DNA from: Phormidesmis sp. RL_2_1
Lineage (GTDB): Bacteria; Cyanobacteriota; Cyanobacteriia; Phormidesmidales; Phormidesmidaceae
DNA: 44,011 bases
Direction: 5' to 3'
Assembly: GCA_012033015.1 (NCBI GenBank)
Contig: JAAUPS010000012.1
Location: 1-44,011, forward strand
The notes beneath the pieces were generated by a model, which saw only the letters and a program-made list of their open reading frames with translations, searched no databases and was not told the origin of the DNA. This document shows positions 16,212-25,750 of the stretch, in pieces (position 1 is the stretch's first letter; each line of letters starts with the position of its first letter). The translations under genes were made by a program, and so were the position numbers.

Positions 16212-16306
16212 CTGTACTTAAAATCTGCACTGAACTTGAAATCTGCACTGAACCTTTTACCGATACCTGTTATCGATGCGTTTGAAGATCGATTTCATTG
16301 ACGGTA

Positions 16307-16348
16307 ATGTGACCAGTGAAATGTGACCAGTGAAATGTGACCAGTGAA
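16307..16348. repeat. 14-bp tandem repeat, three exact copies
   Basis: ATGTGACCAGTGAA repeated at 16307-16320, 16321-16334 and 16335-16348, in the divergent region between the YaaW-like gene and the renalase-like pseudogene. A neighbouring duplication (AATCTGCACTGAAC) lies at about 16219-16252. Confidence 0.95.
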
Positions 16349-16416
16349 CAGCTAAGTCCTGTTAGGGTACTTACTCTATATCATCTTAACTATATTTAAG
16401 AGTAGGTAAGTTGATT

Positions 16417-17549
16417 ATGTGGGACGTCGCCATTATCGGTGCAGGCTTAGCAGGTATTACTTGCGCTAGAGCATTAACAGCGGCAGGCTACACAGTTTGC
16501 CTGCTAGATAAGTCCAGAGGTCTGGGCGGGCGAATCGCTACCCGGCGGATTAATCCTCATTTGCGAGTGGATCACGGATTGCGCTACTGGCAGCCAGCCA
16601 GTGAGGCTCTCCAAGCGACAACGCGTGAACTGCTCGCAGCAGGGGTGCTGAAGCCTTGGTCAGTCAGGGCTTATGAGATGCTGCGGCGAGAAGTGATCAC
16701 CCCGGTAGTGTCGCCTGCTGATGCCATGTCTGAATCGACATCAGGGCCGATATATGTGGCCCCGGCCGGGATGAGTGCGATCGCCAAATACCTCACCCGT
16801 GACTTTACCCCAGATGAAAATTTGTTCACCAGCTATCGGGCGGTGGCGATTAGCCGTCAGCCGGAGCAGCAGCAGTGGCGAATCGAATTTGACGATGGCG
16901 AAGCCATTAAGGCCAAACAATGTGCGATCGCTATTCCGGCTCCCCAAGCAGCAGAACTCCTCGATACCTACGCTGAAGATCAGCGCACCCCATCCCACGA
17001 AGCAGCGCTAGCCCAGCTCAAGGCGATTACCTACTGGCCTTGCCTCAGTGTTTTGGCCGGGTATGACCGTAAATACCGCGATCAAATGGGTGAACTCAGC
17101 GCCAACGGCGGCCCCGAAGGCTGGATGGTCACCGATAAATCGGCGCATCTACCCATTGGGTTGCCCTCGACAGCAGTAAGCGAGAACCCGCCAAGCAGCA
17201 AGCCCCCGACGATGGCCCGGTCATCGTCATTCACAGCAAACCTGCCTTTGCTGAGCAGTACATCAATGCCGGTGACCTACAGCCTGCGGCCTCAGTGCTT
17301 CTGCGCGCCAGTGCGCGTAAGTTTTGCAGTTGGATGGCCCAGCCCGAATGGTTTCAGATTCACCGCTGGCCCTATGCCCATGTCAATTGCGCCTATCCTG
17401 AAGCGGCCTTAGAGATTAATGCAGATCTCGTCTGTGGCGGTGATTGGTGCGTGCCCGACCCTGAGGCAAAATCGACGCTGCAAAATATTGACTACGCTTA
17501 CGCCTCAGGCGTAGAGATGGCGAAGCGGCTGCAGGCTAGCGCCTCATAG
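16417..17549 (+). pseudogene. Renalase-like FAD/NAD(P)-dependent oxidoreductase, frameshifted
   Basis: From ATG 16417 (preceded by AGGTAAG) the frame encodes WDVAIIGAGLAGITCARAL, a Rossmann FAD-binding start, then DKSRGLGGRIATRRI typical of renalase-like flavoproteins, and continues to HLPIG near 17158. There the family sequence jumps to the -1 frame: WVALDSSKREP begins at 17157 and runs through KFCSWMAQPEWFQIHRWPYA, the flavin-site CGGDWCVP and the end at 17549. The break implies a net loss of one base (or four) near 17155-17160. As sequenced, translation ends at 17412 with a nonsense tail. It is either a recent pseudogene or a sequence error. Confidence 0.85.
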
Positions 17550-17737
17550 CTGAACGGTGGCGATCGCTGGCTGATGTGCCGATGGGGCAGTCAGTTCCAT
17601 CGATAGAAGCGGTATGATGGGCAATCATCAGGATATCTAGCAAAAAAAGCTGGTTTAGTTCCTGATCTGCAGAACATCGCTGGGCAATCTAAGCGCAATC
17701 TTCTTAATATTTCCGTTGTTGCATCAGGGTTACATCG

Positions 17738-17796
17738 GGTCACATCAGGTTTTCAGCCGGTGTGCTGCCTCTCACCCAAGTGACCAACGCGAATAG
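17738..17796. repeat. Dispersed intergenic repeat, partial copy C
   Basis: About 60 bp related to the 3' half of the copies at 3438 and 25585. It contains GGGTCACATCAGGTTTTCAGCC, then GTGCTG, CTC and CCAAGTGACCAACGCGA-like blocks in the same order. It lies upstream of the GHL10 gene. Confidence 0.55.
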
Positions 17797-17841
17797 TTCT
17801 ACACAACACTGCTGGTTTTAAGCAACGGCTGCTCAGACTTC

Positions 17842-19203
17842 ATGCGATCGCTTCTCTCTTCACTTCAGCGCTTCGTGCTCCATGGGCTGCATGTTATGGA
17901 GAGTGCCATACGCTACATCCGGGCTCGCCGCAACTGGGCTAGTCCCCAAAACCTATGGCTTTCGCTGGTGGCGCTGCTGCTGCTTTTTCTCATCAGCGGC
18001 TGGGGCCTGTTCAACCCCTTGTGGCAATCACCTAGGTCAGCAGATCACCCGACTGGCGAGCAGGCGCGCCAACATCCGGCTGAGATTCGAGGGGTGTGGA
18101 TCACCAACGTGGCCAGCAGCATTTTGTTTGCCCCTTGGGGCATTCCTCGTGCCCTGCACCAGCTTGCTGACATGCATTTCAATACGGTCTATCCAGTTGT
18201 CTGGAACCGGGGCACTACCTTTTATCGCAGCGCCGCCCTGCAGCACATCACCGGTCAGACCATGGAGCCGCTGATGGCCTTGACCCATCCTTGGGAAGAT
18301 CCCCTACGGGAGATGGTGCGCATCGGCCATCAGCACAAATTGCGGGTGATGCCTTGGTTTGAATATGGCTTTATGGTGCCGATGAAATCGCCATTGGCCC
18401 AGCAGCATCCCAACTGGTTAACCACGAGGCAAAATGGGTCGCAATGGCTAAAAGAAGGCGCATTTGAAGGCAACGAACCGCCACAAGGGCTGCTAGCAGG
18501 GCTGCTCAGAAGCGGCGCGCCTAGTCGGCTCGGCTGGCTAAATCCGCTCCATCCGGGGGTGCAAGGACTGCTGCTGGGGCTGATTGAAGAGGTGGTCAGT
18601 GAGTATGATGTGGATGGTATTCAGCTTGATGATCACTTTAGCTGGCCGGTGGAGTTTGGCTACGATCCCTATACGATATCGCTGTATCAGGCTGAGCATC
18701 AGGGGCAATCCCCCCCGAATAATCCAGCCGATCCAGACTGGATTCGATGGCGAGCAGCAAAGCTCAGTCAGTTCGTCAATGTGGTGCACGCTAGAGTGAA
18801 GGCCAAGTGCCCTACTTGCACGATTTCGATATCGCCCAATCCGGCTAAGTTTGCCTATCGATTTCACTTGCAAGATTGGCTCACTTGGGTGAATCAGGGC
18901 TGGGTCGATGAGCTTGTTGTGCAGATTTACCGCGATCAACTCGAGATGTTTGATCGGGAGCTGAGCAAGGGGGCACTGCAGAAGGCAATGGCGCGTATTC
19001 CGGTGAGTATTGGTATTTTGACCGGCACCTGGCGACGCCCGATTCCCTTTGCCCAGATCCAAGCGCAGGTGGAAAGAAGTCGCGATCGCCGTTTTTCGGG
19101 TGTCTCATTTTTTTATTGGGATACGCTATGGAGCTATTTCACGCCGGAATCGCCAGAAAAACGGCGGCAAAACTTTCGTGATTTACTGCCTGAGGTTTTC
19201 TGA
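17842..19203 (+). CDS. GHL10-type glycoside hydrolase (DUF187 family)
   Basis: 453 residues. A membrane segment at about 36-58 (LWLSLVALLLLFLISGWGLF) makes it a likely exported, membrane-anchored protein. The domain begins AEIRGVWITNVASSILF and continues with MHFNTVYPVVWNRGTTFY, LRVMPWFEYGFM, the barrel strand with acidic residues VDGIQLDDHF, CTISISPNPAKFAY, VDELVVQIYRD and SGVSFFYWDTLW, the (beta/alpha)8 family 10-like hydrolase pattern. Relatives act on cell-wall or extracellular polysaccharides; the substrate here is not known. The 292-bp upstream region holds dispersed repeat copy C. A later in-frame ATG at 17896 is possible. Confidence 0.88.
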   Translation: MRSLLSSLQRFVLHGLHVMESAIRYIRARRNWASPQNLWLSLVALLLLFLISGWGLFNPLWQSPRSADHPTGEQARQHPAEIRGVWITNVASSILFAPWGIPRALHQLADMHFNTVYPVVWNRGTTFYRSAALQHITGQTMEPLMALTHPWEDPLREMVRIGHQHKLRVMPWFEYGFMVPMKSPLAQQHPNWLTTRQNGSQWLKEGAFEGNEPPQGLLAGLLRSGAPSRLGWLNPLHPGVQGLLLGLIEEVVSEYDVDGIQLDDHFSWPVEFGYDPYTISLYQAEHQGQSPPNNPADPDWIRWRAAKLSQFVNVVHARVKAKCPTCTISISPNPAKFAYRFHLQDWLTWVNQGWVDELVVQIYRDQLEMFDRELSKGALQKAMARIPVSIGILTGTWRRPIPFAQIQAQVERSRDRRFSGVSFFYWDTLWSYFTPESPEKRRQNFRDLLPEVF

Positions 19204-19244
19204 GGTGTTGTGTCTTTGAGCTGTATTCCTGAGTGGTGGTGAGG

Positions 19245-20030
19245 ATGTCTTTTTCCACTTTTTCTGAGATCGTCTTCGAGCGGCTGAGCTGTCGCCTAAC
19301 GCTGCTTGCCCAGCGGTGGGGAGTCAAACCTGTGTCATTGATTGCAGGGCTAAAGCTCTGGCTGGGCTGGGCTGGGCTGACATGGCTGGCGTTTTTAGCG
19401 AGTTTGCTCTGGGTGGAAGTCGGTGAAAGGCATGAGGTGTCTTGGGCGGATGGGCTACTGGGTGGGGCGCTCATTGGCCTAGCCCAATGGCAAATGCTGC
19501 GGCCTTATTTGTCCCCTGCTTACCCATGGATCATGGCCACTACATTGGGCTGGGGTGCGTTAGCGCTATTGAACATTGGTGCTATTGGTTGGATGGCTCC
19601 GGGGACGCCGAATCTGTGGTTTAGAGGCGTGTTTGGAATTTTTTATGGTGGTTATGTGGGGTTGGCCTTGGGGGCAATTCAGTGGCTGGTGATACGGCAT
19701 CAGGTGAAGCAGGCTTGGCGGTGGATGCCATGGAATGCCGGGGCTTGGGCCGTGGCGATCGCACTGGGTTGGTTGATTGGGGGGAGCTTACGGGCGCTGA
19801 GTCATTTGTTTGTCAGTGAGGTGGTGGGTTTGGGAGTTGCTTGGGGTGTGATTGCTGCACTGTCGGGCCTTGGCATAGTCGGCTTACTGTTCCAACAGCC
19901 CTCCCAGCCCTTGTGGACACCTTTTGTCAGCCGTTCCTCTCGTCAATCGCCCTCTGCCAAGTCCTCCGCTAGCCAGTCGCCTGCTAATCCAGCGCAATCT
20001 CATCCAGCGCCCTCAGAGCCTTCCACCTAG
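19245..20030 (+). CDS. Polytopic membrane protein, cyanobacterial, unknown function
   Basis: About 261 residues from ATG 19245 (in-frame GTGs at 19233 and 19236 are possible; none has a strong ribosome-binding site). Six or so hydrophobic segments are visible, with two internally similar blocks: GALIGLAQWQMLRPYL...WIMATTLGWGALAL and LALGAIQWLVIRHQ...WMPWNAGAWAVAIALGW, suggesting an internal duplication. The C-terminal 40 residues are hydrophilic, Ser/Pro/Gln-rich and repetitive. The GxxQWxxLR motif occurs in many uncharacterised cyanobacterial membrane proteins. Function unknown. Confidence 0.75.
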   Translation: MSFSTFSEIVFERLSCRLTLLAQRWGVKPVSLIAGLKLWLGWAGLTWLAFLASLLWVEVGERHEVSWADGLLGGALIGLAQWQMLRPYLSPAYPWIMATTLGWGALALLNIGAIGWMAPGTPNLWFRGVFGIFYGGYVGLALGAIQWLVIRHQVKQAWRWMPWNAGAWAVAIALGWLIGGSLRALSHLFVSEVVGLGVAWGVIAALSGLGIVGLLFQQPSQPLWTPFVSRSSRQSPSAKSSASQSPANPAQSHPAPSEPST

Positions 20031-20056
20031 TCGGCGATACTAGCTCATCAGCGATG

Positions 20057-20620
20057 CTAGCTGGTGATAGCCAACCGAGCATTGGCCTTAGCCAAATCAA
20101 ACTGGCTCGGATCAAACCCACCGTATTGCTCCAGCAAATCCAAATATTGCGGGTCTTCAGGATCTTCTAAACGCATCAGTAATTCGTCATATCCCCATAC
20201 GCCGCCTGTCCCTTCCGGTGGACAAGCGGCTGCACCTTCTAGGCAAATCGCCATATGGATAACCGGATTGAGCGTTAGGCCATCACTGACCCCCATAGTG
20301 GTGACTATCCGCTCAATGCGATGTAGCCAACCGCTCTCAAAATCATAGGTATAGTAAATCGGCTTATTGCCGACGATAGCCAGCGCATCGGCTAAGTATT
20401 TCTGCTGATCGCACGGCGCTTGGCCGATCCCTAAGCGAAAGGCGTAGTCGTGCTGGTTTTCCCAGCCCATGGCCCGTTGGACAATGTCATGCAGCGCTGC
20501 TAGGGTGACATCTGCAGGTATCAAAATCCGCCGCCATACTTCAGGCTCACTATCGACTAACGTCACTTTAAGCTGATATGCCTTAGGCAATATGGTTTTA
20601 ACTAACGTTTGCATCTTCAT
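20057..20620 (-). CDS. pRiA4b ORF-3-like protein (PF07929 type)
   Basis: About 187 residues from the tandem ATGs at 20620/20614 (MKMQTLVK); the frame is open to a GTG at 20683 but that extension looks non-coding. The family pattern is clear: AYQLKVTLVDSEPEVWRRILIPADVTLAALHDIVQRAMGW, then HDYAFRLG, an acidic strand IYYTYDFESGWLHRI, and the terminal CLEGAAACPPEGTGGVWGYDELL with PEDPQYLDLLEQYGGFDPSQFD. These proteins occur on plasmids, beside IS1096-type elements and as lone chromosomal genes; function unknown. No transposase is nearby. Confidence 0.9.
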   Translation of the reverse strand: MKMQTLVKTILPKAYQLKVTLVDSEPEVWRRILIPADVTLAALHDIVQRAMGWENQHDYAFRLGIGQAPCDQQKYLADALAIVGNKPIYYTYDFESGWLHRIERIVTTMGVSDGLTLNPVIHMAICLEGAAACPPEGTGGVWGYDELLMRLEDPEDPQYLDLLEQYGGFDPSQFDLAKANARLAITS

Positions 20621-20715
20621 TTTTAGGTCACGTCGTCTCAGCCTGCTGTCTGCTCCCTGTTGCCCAGAACTATTGCCTAGCACTCTTTATTTTTTTGAGA
20701 ATGCTTGAGAATGAG

Positions 20716-22155
20716 CTAGAGTGCTGAGCCATGCTCATCGAGCCAGTCTTGTCCGAGCTGAATGGTGATATCCGATTCTAAGCTGCCCGTACTCTCTACT
20801 CGCACTTCGCCTACGCCCAAAAAATCCCGAATGGCTTCGGCGCTTTTAATATCGCCGCGCTGGGCCACAATGCGGGTCTCGACTAGGGGATCGTGCCAAC
20901 TGCCATCAACAAACACATTGAAATAGCCCGTGTCGTAGAGGCTATTGATTAAAGACTGTACCGCGACATTGTCATCAGTGCTGTCTTGAATGGCCACACG
21001 TAAAGATGACGGATCGGCCTGCTCAGAAATGCTGTAGGTATTGGCGTGCCCAAAATACTGCTCAGCCAGCAGGTCAATTTCTGAATAGTTGGGTAGCCAA
21101 TAGCTCAGCTCGTAGTCCTCGTAGCTGCTAAAGCTGCCAGGGAGCATCAGCATTTGCACATCAGAGCGCTTAGCTTGAGCCCCATAACCCACTAGTGCTA
21201 CTAGTTCCTCGACTGAAAGATTGGTGTCTACGTTAGATTGGATCACTGACAAAATTTTCGGCAGTCGAGCAATGGTTGCCGGATTGAGCGCTTGTTCGAC
21301 CAATGCTCGCATCAGTATTTGCTGCCGCTGGACTCGGCCAATATCGCCATTTTCGTCGTAGCGAAAGCGCAAAAACTGCATGGCCTGATCGCCGTTCAAG
21401 CGCTGTTCACCTGCTTTTAGGTTGATGTACAGATGCTGACTATCGTCCTGATATTTCATATCTTTGGGCACATTCACTTCAACGCCACCAATCGCGTCAA
21501 TTAGCTTTTCTACCCCTTGAACGTTGATGCGCACGTAGCGATCTACGGCTACGCCATTCATCAGTTCACTGACTGCTTGGGCCGTTAGCGCTGGGCCACC
21601 TTCGCGATTGGCCTCGTTAATTTTGGTCACTACGCCATTGACATTGGTGCGGGTGTCGCGCGGAATGGACATCACGGCAATGCGCTCGCTGCGGGGGGCA
21701 AACCGCATCATCAGCATGGTGTCGGAAAGGCCCTCAAAGGAGTTGACTAGGGCGTCGTAACCTTCTCTATCAATGGTTTCGTAGTCCTCCACGTCTGAGC
21801 TGAGGACCTTGACGCCGAGCAGCAGCACATTTACAGGTCGAGTCAGGCGGGGCAACTGCAAACTGTTGGCGGTAGCAATTTCATCTTGGCTGAAAACAGC
21901 CGCGTCTTCTGGAGAAAGCTCGCTTTGCAAGAGGGGCGTACTGCCCAACGATACGGCTAAGAATGCCCCTGCTACAGCCGATACGCTGGCAACGCCAGCG
22001 AGTAAAATACTCACGCCGACCCATCTGGGCAATCGAGGCTTTTTTTGATAAGTCATAGGAGACAAAGGCGATTTGGGCGGCTTTTTTTCTTGCAGGGGCT
22101 GCTTTGGGGGGACAGGTGAGATGCGATTAGCGGTCGTTTTGTGACGTTGATTCAT
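20716..22155 (-). CDS. LCP (LytR-CpsA-Psr) family glycopolymer transferase
   Basis: 479 residues. A basic, proline-rich cytoplasmic start is followed by one signal-anchor helix (about 47-70, VGVSILLAGVASVSAVAGAFLAV). The LCP domain (about 105-290) has LLLGVKV, SDTMLMMRF, VMSIPRDTRT, the polyprenyl-phosphate-site arginines in FLRFRYDENGDIGRVQRQQ, and LIDAIGGVEVNVP. A LytR C-terminal domain (about 375-470, LRVAIQDSTDD...VESTGSLESDITIQLG) follows. LCP enzymes move glycopolymers from lipid carriers to the cell wall at the outer face of the membrane. Confidence 0.93.
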   Translation of the reverse strand: MNQRHKTTANRISPVPPKQPLQEKKPPKSPLSPMTYQKKPRLPRWVGVSILLAGVASVSAVAGAFLAVSLGSTPLLQSELSPEDAAVFSQDEIATANSLQLPRLTRPVNVLLLGVKVLSSDVEDYETIDREGYDALVNSFEGLSDTMLMMRFAPRSERIAVMSIPRDTRTNVNGVVTKINEANREGGPALTAQAVSELMNGVAVDRYVRINVQGVEKLIDAIGGVEVNVPKDMKYQDDSQHLYINLKAGEQRLNGDQAMQFLRFRYDENGDIGRVQRQQILMRALVEQALNPATIARLPKILSVIQSNVDTNLSVEELVALVGYGAQAKRSDVQMLMLPGSFSSYEDYELSYWLPNYSEIDLLAEQYFGHANTYSISEQADPSSLRVAIQDSTDDNVAVQSLINSLYDTGYFNVFVDGSWHDPLVETRIVAQRGDIKSAEAIRDFLGVGEVRVESTGSLESDITIQLGQDWLDEHGSAL

Positions 22156-22258
22156 CTTGTTTTAGCAGATGTTGGGCGCATTCTTGATAAAGAGTGTGTC
22201 AGCTTGTCTGGTCTGTAGGGGCTGGATCACCGTGAGCCCAACAGATTGGGTGGCAGAA

Positions 22259-22696
22259 CTAGGGCAACCGGCGGCTGAGTGAGCTGACGCCGGGAAGGCG
22301 AATGGATTGACCTTTGGCTACGCGGAACATGAGGATGAGGTTGAGTAGGAAGTAGCCAGAGCCGACGAAACTACTGGTGAGTAAAAAGCGTAAACTGCCT
22401 GCTGGTGAGGCTTGAGTGCTGGCACCGGCTTCTAGTAGCGCGATCGCACTCAGACAACTCAAGCCGATCAGCACCGATAGCCGACTGGCGGCTTGAATTT
22501 GAGCTGCTTCGTTGAGGTCTTGTCCTACCGTTGCTTGTCTAGCAACCTTTAGTTCTACAGGGTCTGTCACTGCCTTTCCGGTTGGGAGCCTTTGATGGGG
22601 CCTTTCTCCGTACAGCGTCCAAAGCGATGGCACGATACCAAACACCGGCACTAAATGGAGATATAGGCGCATCCTCTTTAAATCAGGTGAGGACAT
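22259..22696 (-). CDS. Small membrane protein, unknown function
   Basis: 145 residues. The N-terminus (MSSPDLKRMRLYLHLVPVFGIVPSLWTLY) is one membrane segment. A basic loop with KVARQATVGQDL follows, then two more hydrophobic segments (SVLIGLSCLSAIALLEAG and FLLTSSFVGSGYFLLNLILMFRV). I recognise it only as a cyanobacterial-looking hypothetical. It lies 103 bp after the LCP gene's start on the same strand, so it is transcribed upstream of LCP and could share its function in the envelope (inference). Confidence 0.7.
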   Translation of the reverse strand: MSSPDLKRMRLYLHLVPVFGIVPSLWTLYGERPHQRLPTGKAVTDPVELKVARQATVGQDLNEAAQIQAASRLSVLIGLSCLSAIALLEAGASTQASPAGSLRFLLTSSFVGSGYFLLNLILMFRVAKGQSIRLPGVSSLSRRLP

Positions 22697-22944
22697 ATCA
22701 AAAATTGTCGTTATTTTCAGAGGATGGGCTAAGAGAACCCAAAAGGGTAGGCAGAATTAACACTGCTCCGTAACTTTGATTCTCTTAACGTTTGGTTGGC
22801 ATCTATACCGGCAAAATCCGTAAATTCGGTAGACTGGGTAACTGAAGATCTGTAAAACAATTTTCTGTAAAGCAATTTTTATTTCATCCAGATAACGTCC
22901 AGATAATATATTCCACTGTCTAGAGTAGTGAGTGAGTGTCCCTA

Positions 22945-25542
22945 ATGCTTGAGTCTTATCGCAAACATGTCGAAGAACGCGCTGCTTTGAATGTGCCGCC
23001 TCTGCCACTAGATGCAGAGCAAACGGCAGCGCTTTGTGATTTGCTCAAAAGCCCACCTGCCGAAGAAGCAGAATTTTTGTTGACTTTACTGTGCGATCGC
23101 ATTCCCCCCGGCGTTGATCCGGCCTCCTATGTCAAAGCTTCTTTCCTCACGGCTATCGCCCAAGGTGAAGCGACCAGCCCGCTGCTATCGCCCAAAAAAG
23201 CCGTCGAACTCCTCGGCACCATGATGGGCGGCTACAACGTCGCAGCTTTAATTGCTCTGCTAAAAGACAACCGCACTGAAATTGCCCAGCTCGCCGCAGA
23301 TGCCCTCAAAAAAACACTGCTGGTTTACGACGCTTTTAACGACGTCATGGCGCTTTCTCAAACCAACCCCTACGCCCAGCAAGTCATCGAAGCTTGGGCC
23401 GCTGCAGAATGGTTTACAAGCAAGCCAGACGTTCCTAAAGCCATCACTGTGACGGTTTTCAAGGTTCCCGGTGAAACCAATACTGACGATCTCTCCCCTG
23501 CGCCCCACGCCACGACCCGCCCCGACATCCCCCTCCACGCCCAGGTGATGTTGGAATCCACCATGGAAAAACCGCTGGAGACCCTCGCTCAGCTCAAAGA
23601 AAAAGGCCATCCTATTGCCTATGTCGGAGATGTGGTCGGCACCGGCTCCTCCCGCAAATCCGCCATGAACTCTGTGATTTGGCACATCGGTTCAGATATT
23701 CCCTTTGTCCCCAATAAACGCACGGGCGGCGTCATCCTTGGCGGTAAGATTGCGCCTATTTTCTTCAATACTGCTGAAGACTCTGGTGCACTGCCCATAG
23801 AATGCGATGTGACCCAGATGCACACAGGCGATGTGATCACCATTTATCCCTACAAAGGAGAGATTGCCAACGCAGCAGGCGAAGTCATCTCCACCTTTGC
23901 GCTGACCCCCGAAACCATCCTGGACGAAGTCCGCGCAGGCGGTCGCATTCCCCTGATTATTGGTCGCTCCCTCACCGATAAGACTCGCCTTGCCTTGGGC
24001 CTTGACCCTGCAGATATTTTTGTTCGTCCTAGCGTCCCTGCTGATACGGGCAAAGGTTATACCCTCGCCCAAAAAATGGTTGGCAAAGCCTGCGGCCTCC
24101 CTGGCGTGCGCCCAGGGACCTCCTGCGAACCACTAATGACCACCGTGGGCTCCCAAGATACGACTGGCCCCATGACCCGCGATGAAATGAAAGAACTCGC
24201 CTGTCTGGGTTTTAGTGCGGGCCTAGTGCTCCAAACCTTCTGCCACACCGCCGCTTACCCCAAACCCGTAGACGTGGTTACCCATGCCACCCTGCCCGAT
24301 TTCTTTGCCTCCCGCGGTGGCGTCGCCCTCAAACCTGGTGATGGCATCATCCACTCTTGGCTCAACCGGATGCTATTGCCCGATACCGTTGGCACAGGCG
24401 GTGACTCCCACACTCGATTCCCCTTAGGGATTTCTTTCCCTGCTGGCTCCGGGCTGGTCGCCTTTGCCGCTGCCATTGGAGCCATGCCCTTAGACATGCC
24501 TGAATCTGTTCTAGTGCGCTTTAAAGGCGAACTCCAACCGGGTATCACCCTTCGAGATGTGGTGAATGCCATTCCTTATGTCGCCATTCAAAAAGGTCTG
24601 CTCACTGTCGCCAAAGAGAACAAAAAGAATGTTTTCTCAGGCCGCATTTTAGAAATGGAAGGCTTGCCTGATCTCAAACTAGAACAAGCTTTTGAACTCA
24701 CCGATGCTTCTGCCGAGCGCTCCTGCGCGGGCTGCACCATCAAGCTCAGTGAAGCGACGATGGCTGAATATTTGCGCTCCAATGTCTCTTTACTCAAAAA
24801 CATGATCGCTCGGGGCTATCACGACGAGCGTACCCTGGCGCGACGCATTGCCGAGATGGAAGCTTGGCTGGCTAATCCTGTGTTGATGAGCGCCGATGCC
24901 GACGCCGAATACGCTGAAATCATTGACATTGATCTCAATGAACTCACCGAACCGATTGTTGCTGCTCCCAATGATCCTGATAATGTCAAAACGCTTTCAG
25001 AAGTTGTTGGCGACAAAATTGATGAAGTCTTTATTGGCTCTTGTATGACCAACATTGGCCACTACCGTGCCGCTGCTAAGGTGCTGGAAAACGAAGGGGT
25101 TGTCAAAGGCCGCCTGTGGATTTGTCCGCCTACTCGTATGGATGAACAACAGCTTCGCGCCGAAGGCTACTACGGCACCTTTGCTGCGGCTGGTGCGCGT
25201 ACCGAAATGCCCGGTTGTTCACTTTGTATGGGCAACCAAGCCCGCGTCGAAGATGGTGTCACCGTCTTCTCGACATCTACACGCAACTTCAACAACCGCA
25301 TGGGCAAGGGCGCTCAGGTGTACTTGGGCTCGGCTGAACTTGCTGCTGCTTGCGCTTTGCTGGGCCGCATTCCGTCAATGGAAGAGTACTTGGCGGTGGT
25401 CGCTAGTAAAATCGATCCGTTTGCCGATGAACTGTACCGTTACCTCAATTTCAACGAAATCAAAGGTTTTGAAGATGAAGGCCGGGTGGTTCCTAAAGAT
25501 GCAGAAGAGAAAATTGAAAAGGAGGCTGTAGCGGCTAGTTAG
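22945..25542 (+). CDS. acnB: Aconitate hydratase B / 2-methylisocitrate dehydratase
   Basis: 865 residues from ATG 22945 ([13 protein letters not shown], aligning with the E. coli AcnB start; a GTG nine bases upstream is also open). It interconverts citrate and isocitrate in the TCA cycle. The AcnB order is clear: N-terminal HEAT-like domain, swivel domain ([35 protein letters not shown]), then the Fe-S domains with [46 protein letters not shown] and [10 protein letters not shown]; the last two supply the three cysteine ligands of the [4Fe-4S] cluster. It is monocistronic, with a dispersed repeat downstream. Confidence 0.98.
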   Translation: MLESYRKHVEERAALNVPPLPLDAEQTAALCDLLKSPPAEEAEFLLTLLCDRIPPGVDPASYVKASFLTAIAQGEATSPLLSPKKAVELLGTMMGGYNVAALIALLKDNRTEIAQLAADALKKTLLVYDAFNDVMALSQTNPYAQQVIEAWAAAEWFTSKPDVPKAITVTVFKVPGETNTDDLSPAPHATTRPDIPLHAQVMLESTMEKPLETLAQLKEKGHPIAYVGDVVGTGSSRKSAMNSVIWHIGSDIPFVPNKRTGGVILGGKIAPIFFNTAEDSGALPIECDVTQMHTGDVITIYPYKGEIANAAGEVISTFALTPETILDEVRAGGRIPLIIGRSLTDKTRLALGLDPADIFVRPSVPADTGKGYTLAQKMVGKACGLPGVRPGTSCEPLMTTVGSQDTTGPMTRDEMKELACLGFSAGLVLQTFCHTAAYPKPVDVVTHATLPDFFASRGGVALKPGDGIIHSWLNRMLLPDTVGTGGDSHTRFPLGISFPAGSGLVAFAAAIGAMPLDMPESVLVRFKGELQPGITLRDVVNAIPYVAIQKGLLTVAKENKKNVFSGRILEMEGLPDLKLEQAFELTDASAERSCAGCTIKLSEATMAEYLRSNVSLLKNMIARGYHDERTLARRIAEMEAWLANPVLMSADADAEYAEIIDIDLNELTEPIVAAPNDPDNVKTLSEVVGDKIDEVFIGSCMTNIGHYRAAAKVLENEGVVKGRLWICPPTRMDEQQLRAEGYYGTFAAAGARTEMPGCSLCMGNQARVEDGVTVFSTSTRNFNNRMGKGAQVYLGSAELAAACALLGRIPSMEEYLAVVASKIDPFADELYRYLNFNEIKGFEDEGRVVPKDAEEKIEKEAVAAS

Positions 25543-25584
25543 GCGATCTGGCTGGTTGCCAATGGTGTCGGTCTGCGCTGAGTA

Positions 25585-25714
25585 TAGCGTTACCCAGATG
25601 CATAACGCCGACGGCAAGGCTTACGCCAACGGGCACAAGCGCGTCGCTTGGCCTGTTGTCCCGTAGAGGCTTCAGCCAGCGTGCTGTACCTCAGCCAAGC
25701 GACCAAAGCGATAG
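25585..25714. repeat. Dispersed intergenic repeat, copy B
   Basis: About 130 bp between convergent acnB and the ribokinase gene, aligning over its full length with 3438-3562. It includes GCTTACGCCAACGGGC and CGTCGCTTGGCC, blocks of a kind common in cyanobacterial interspersed repeats, and the conserved TGCTGTACCTCAGCCAAG. It is not coding. Confidence 0.75.
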
Positions 25715-25750
25715 AGTCTCGCTAAGCCGTTTGTTTGCTGTAACGGCCTT

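Noticed and set aside
20057-20620. pRiA4b ORF-3-like gene as evidence of a mobile element
   Set aside because: The family is associated with IS1096 and plasmids elsewhere, but here no transposase, inverted repeats or target duplications are visible.
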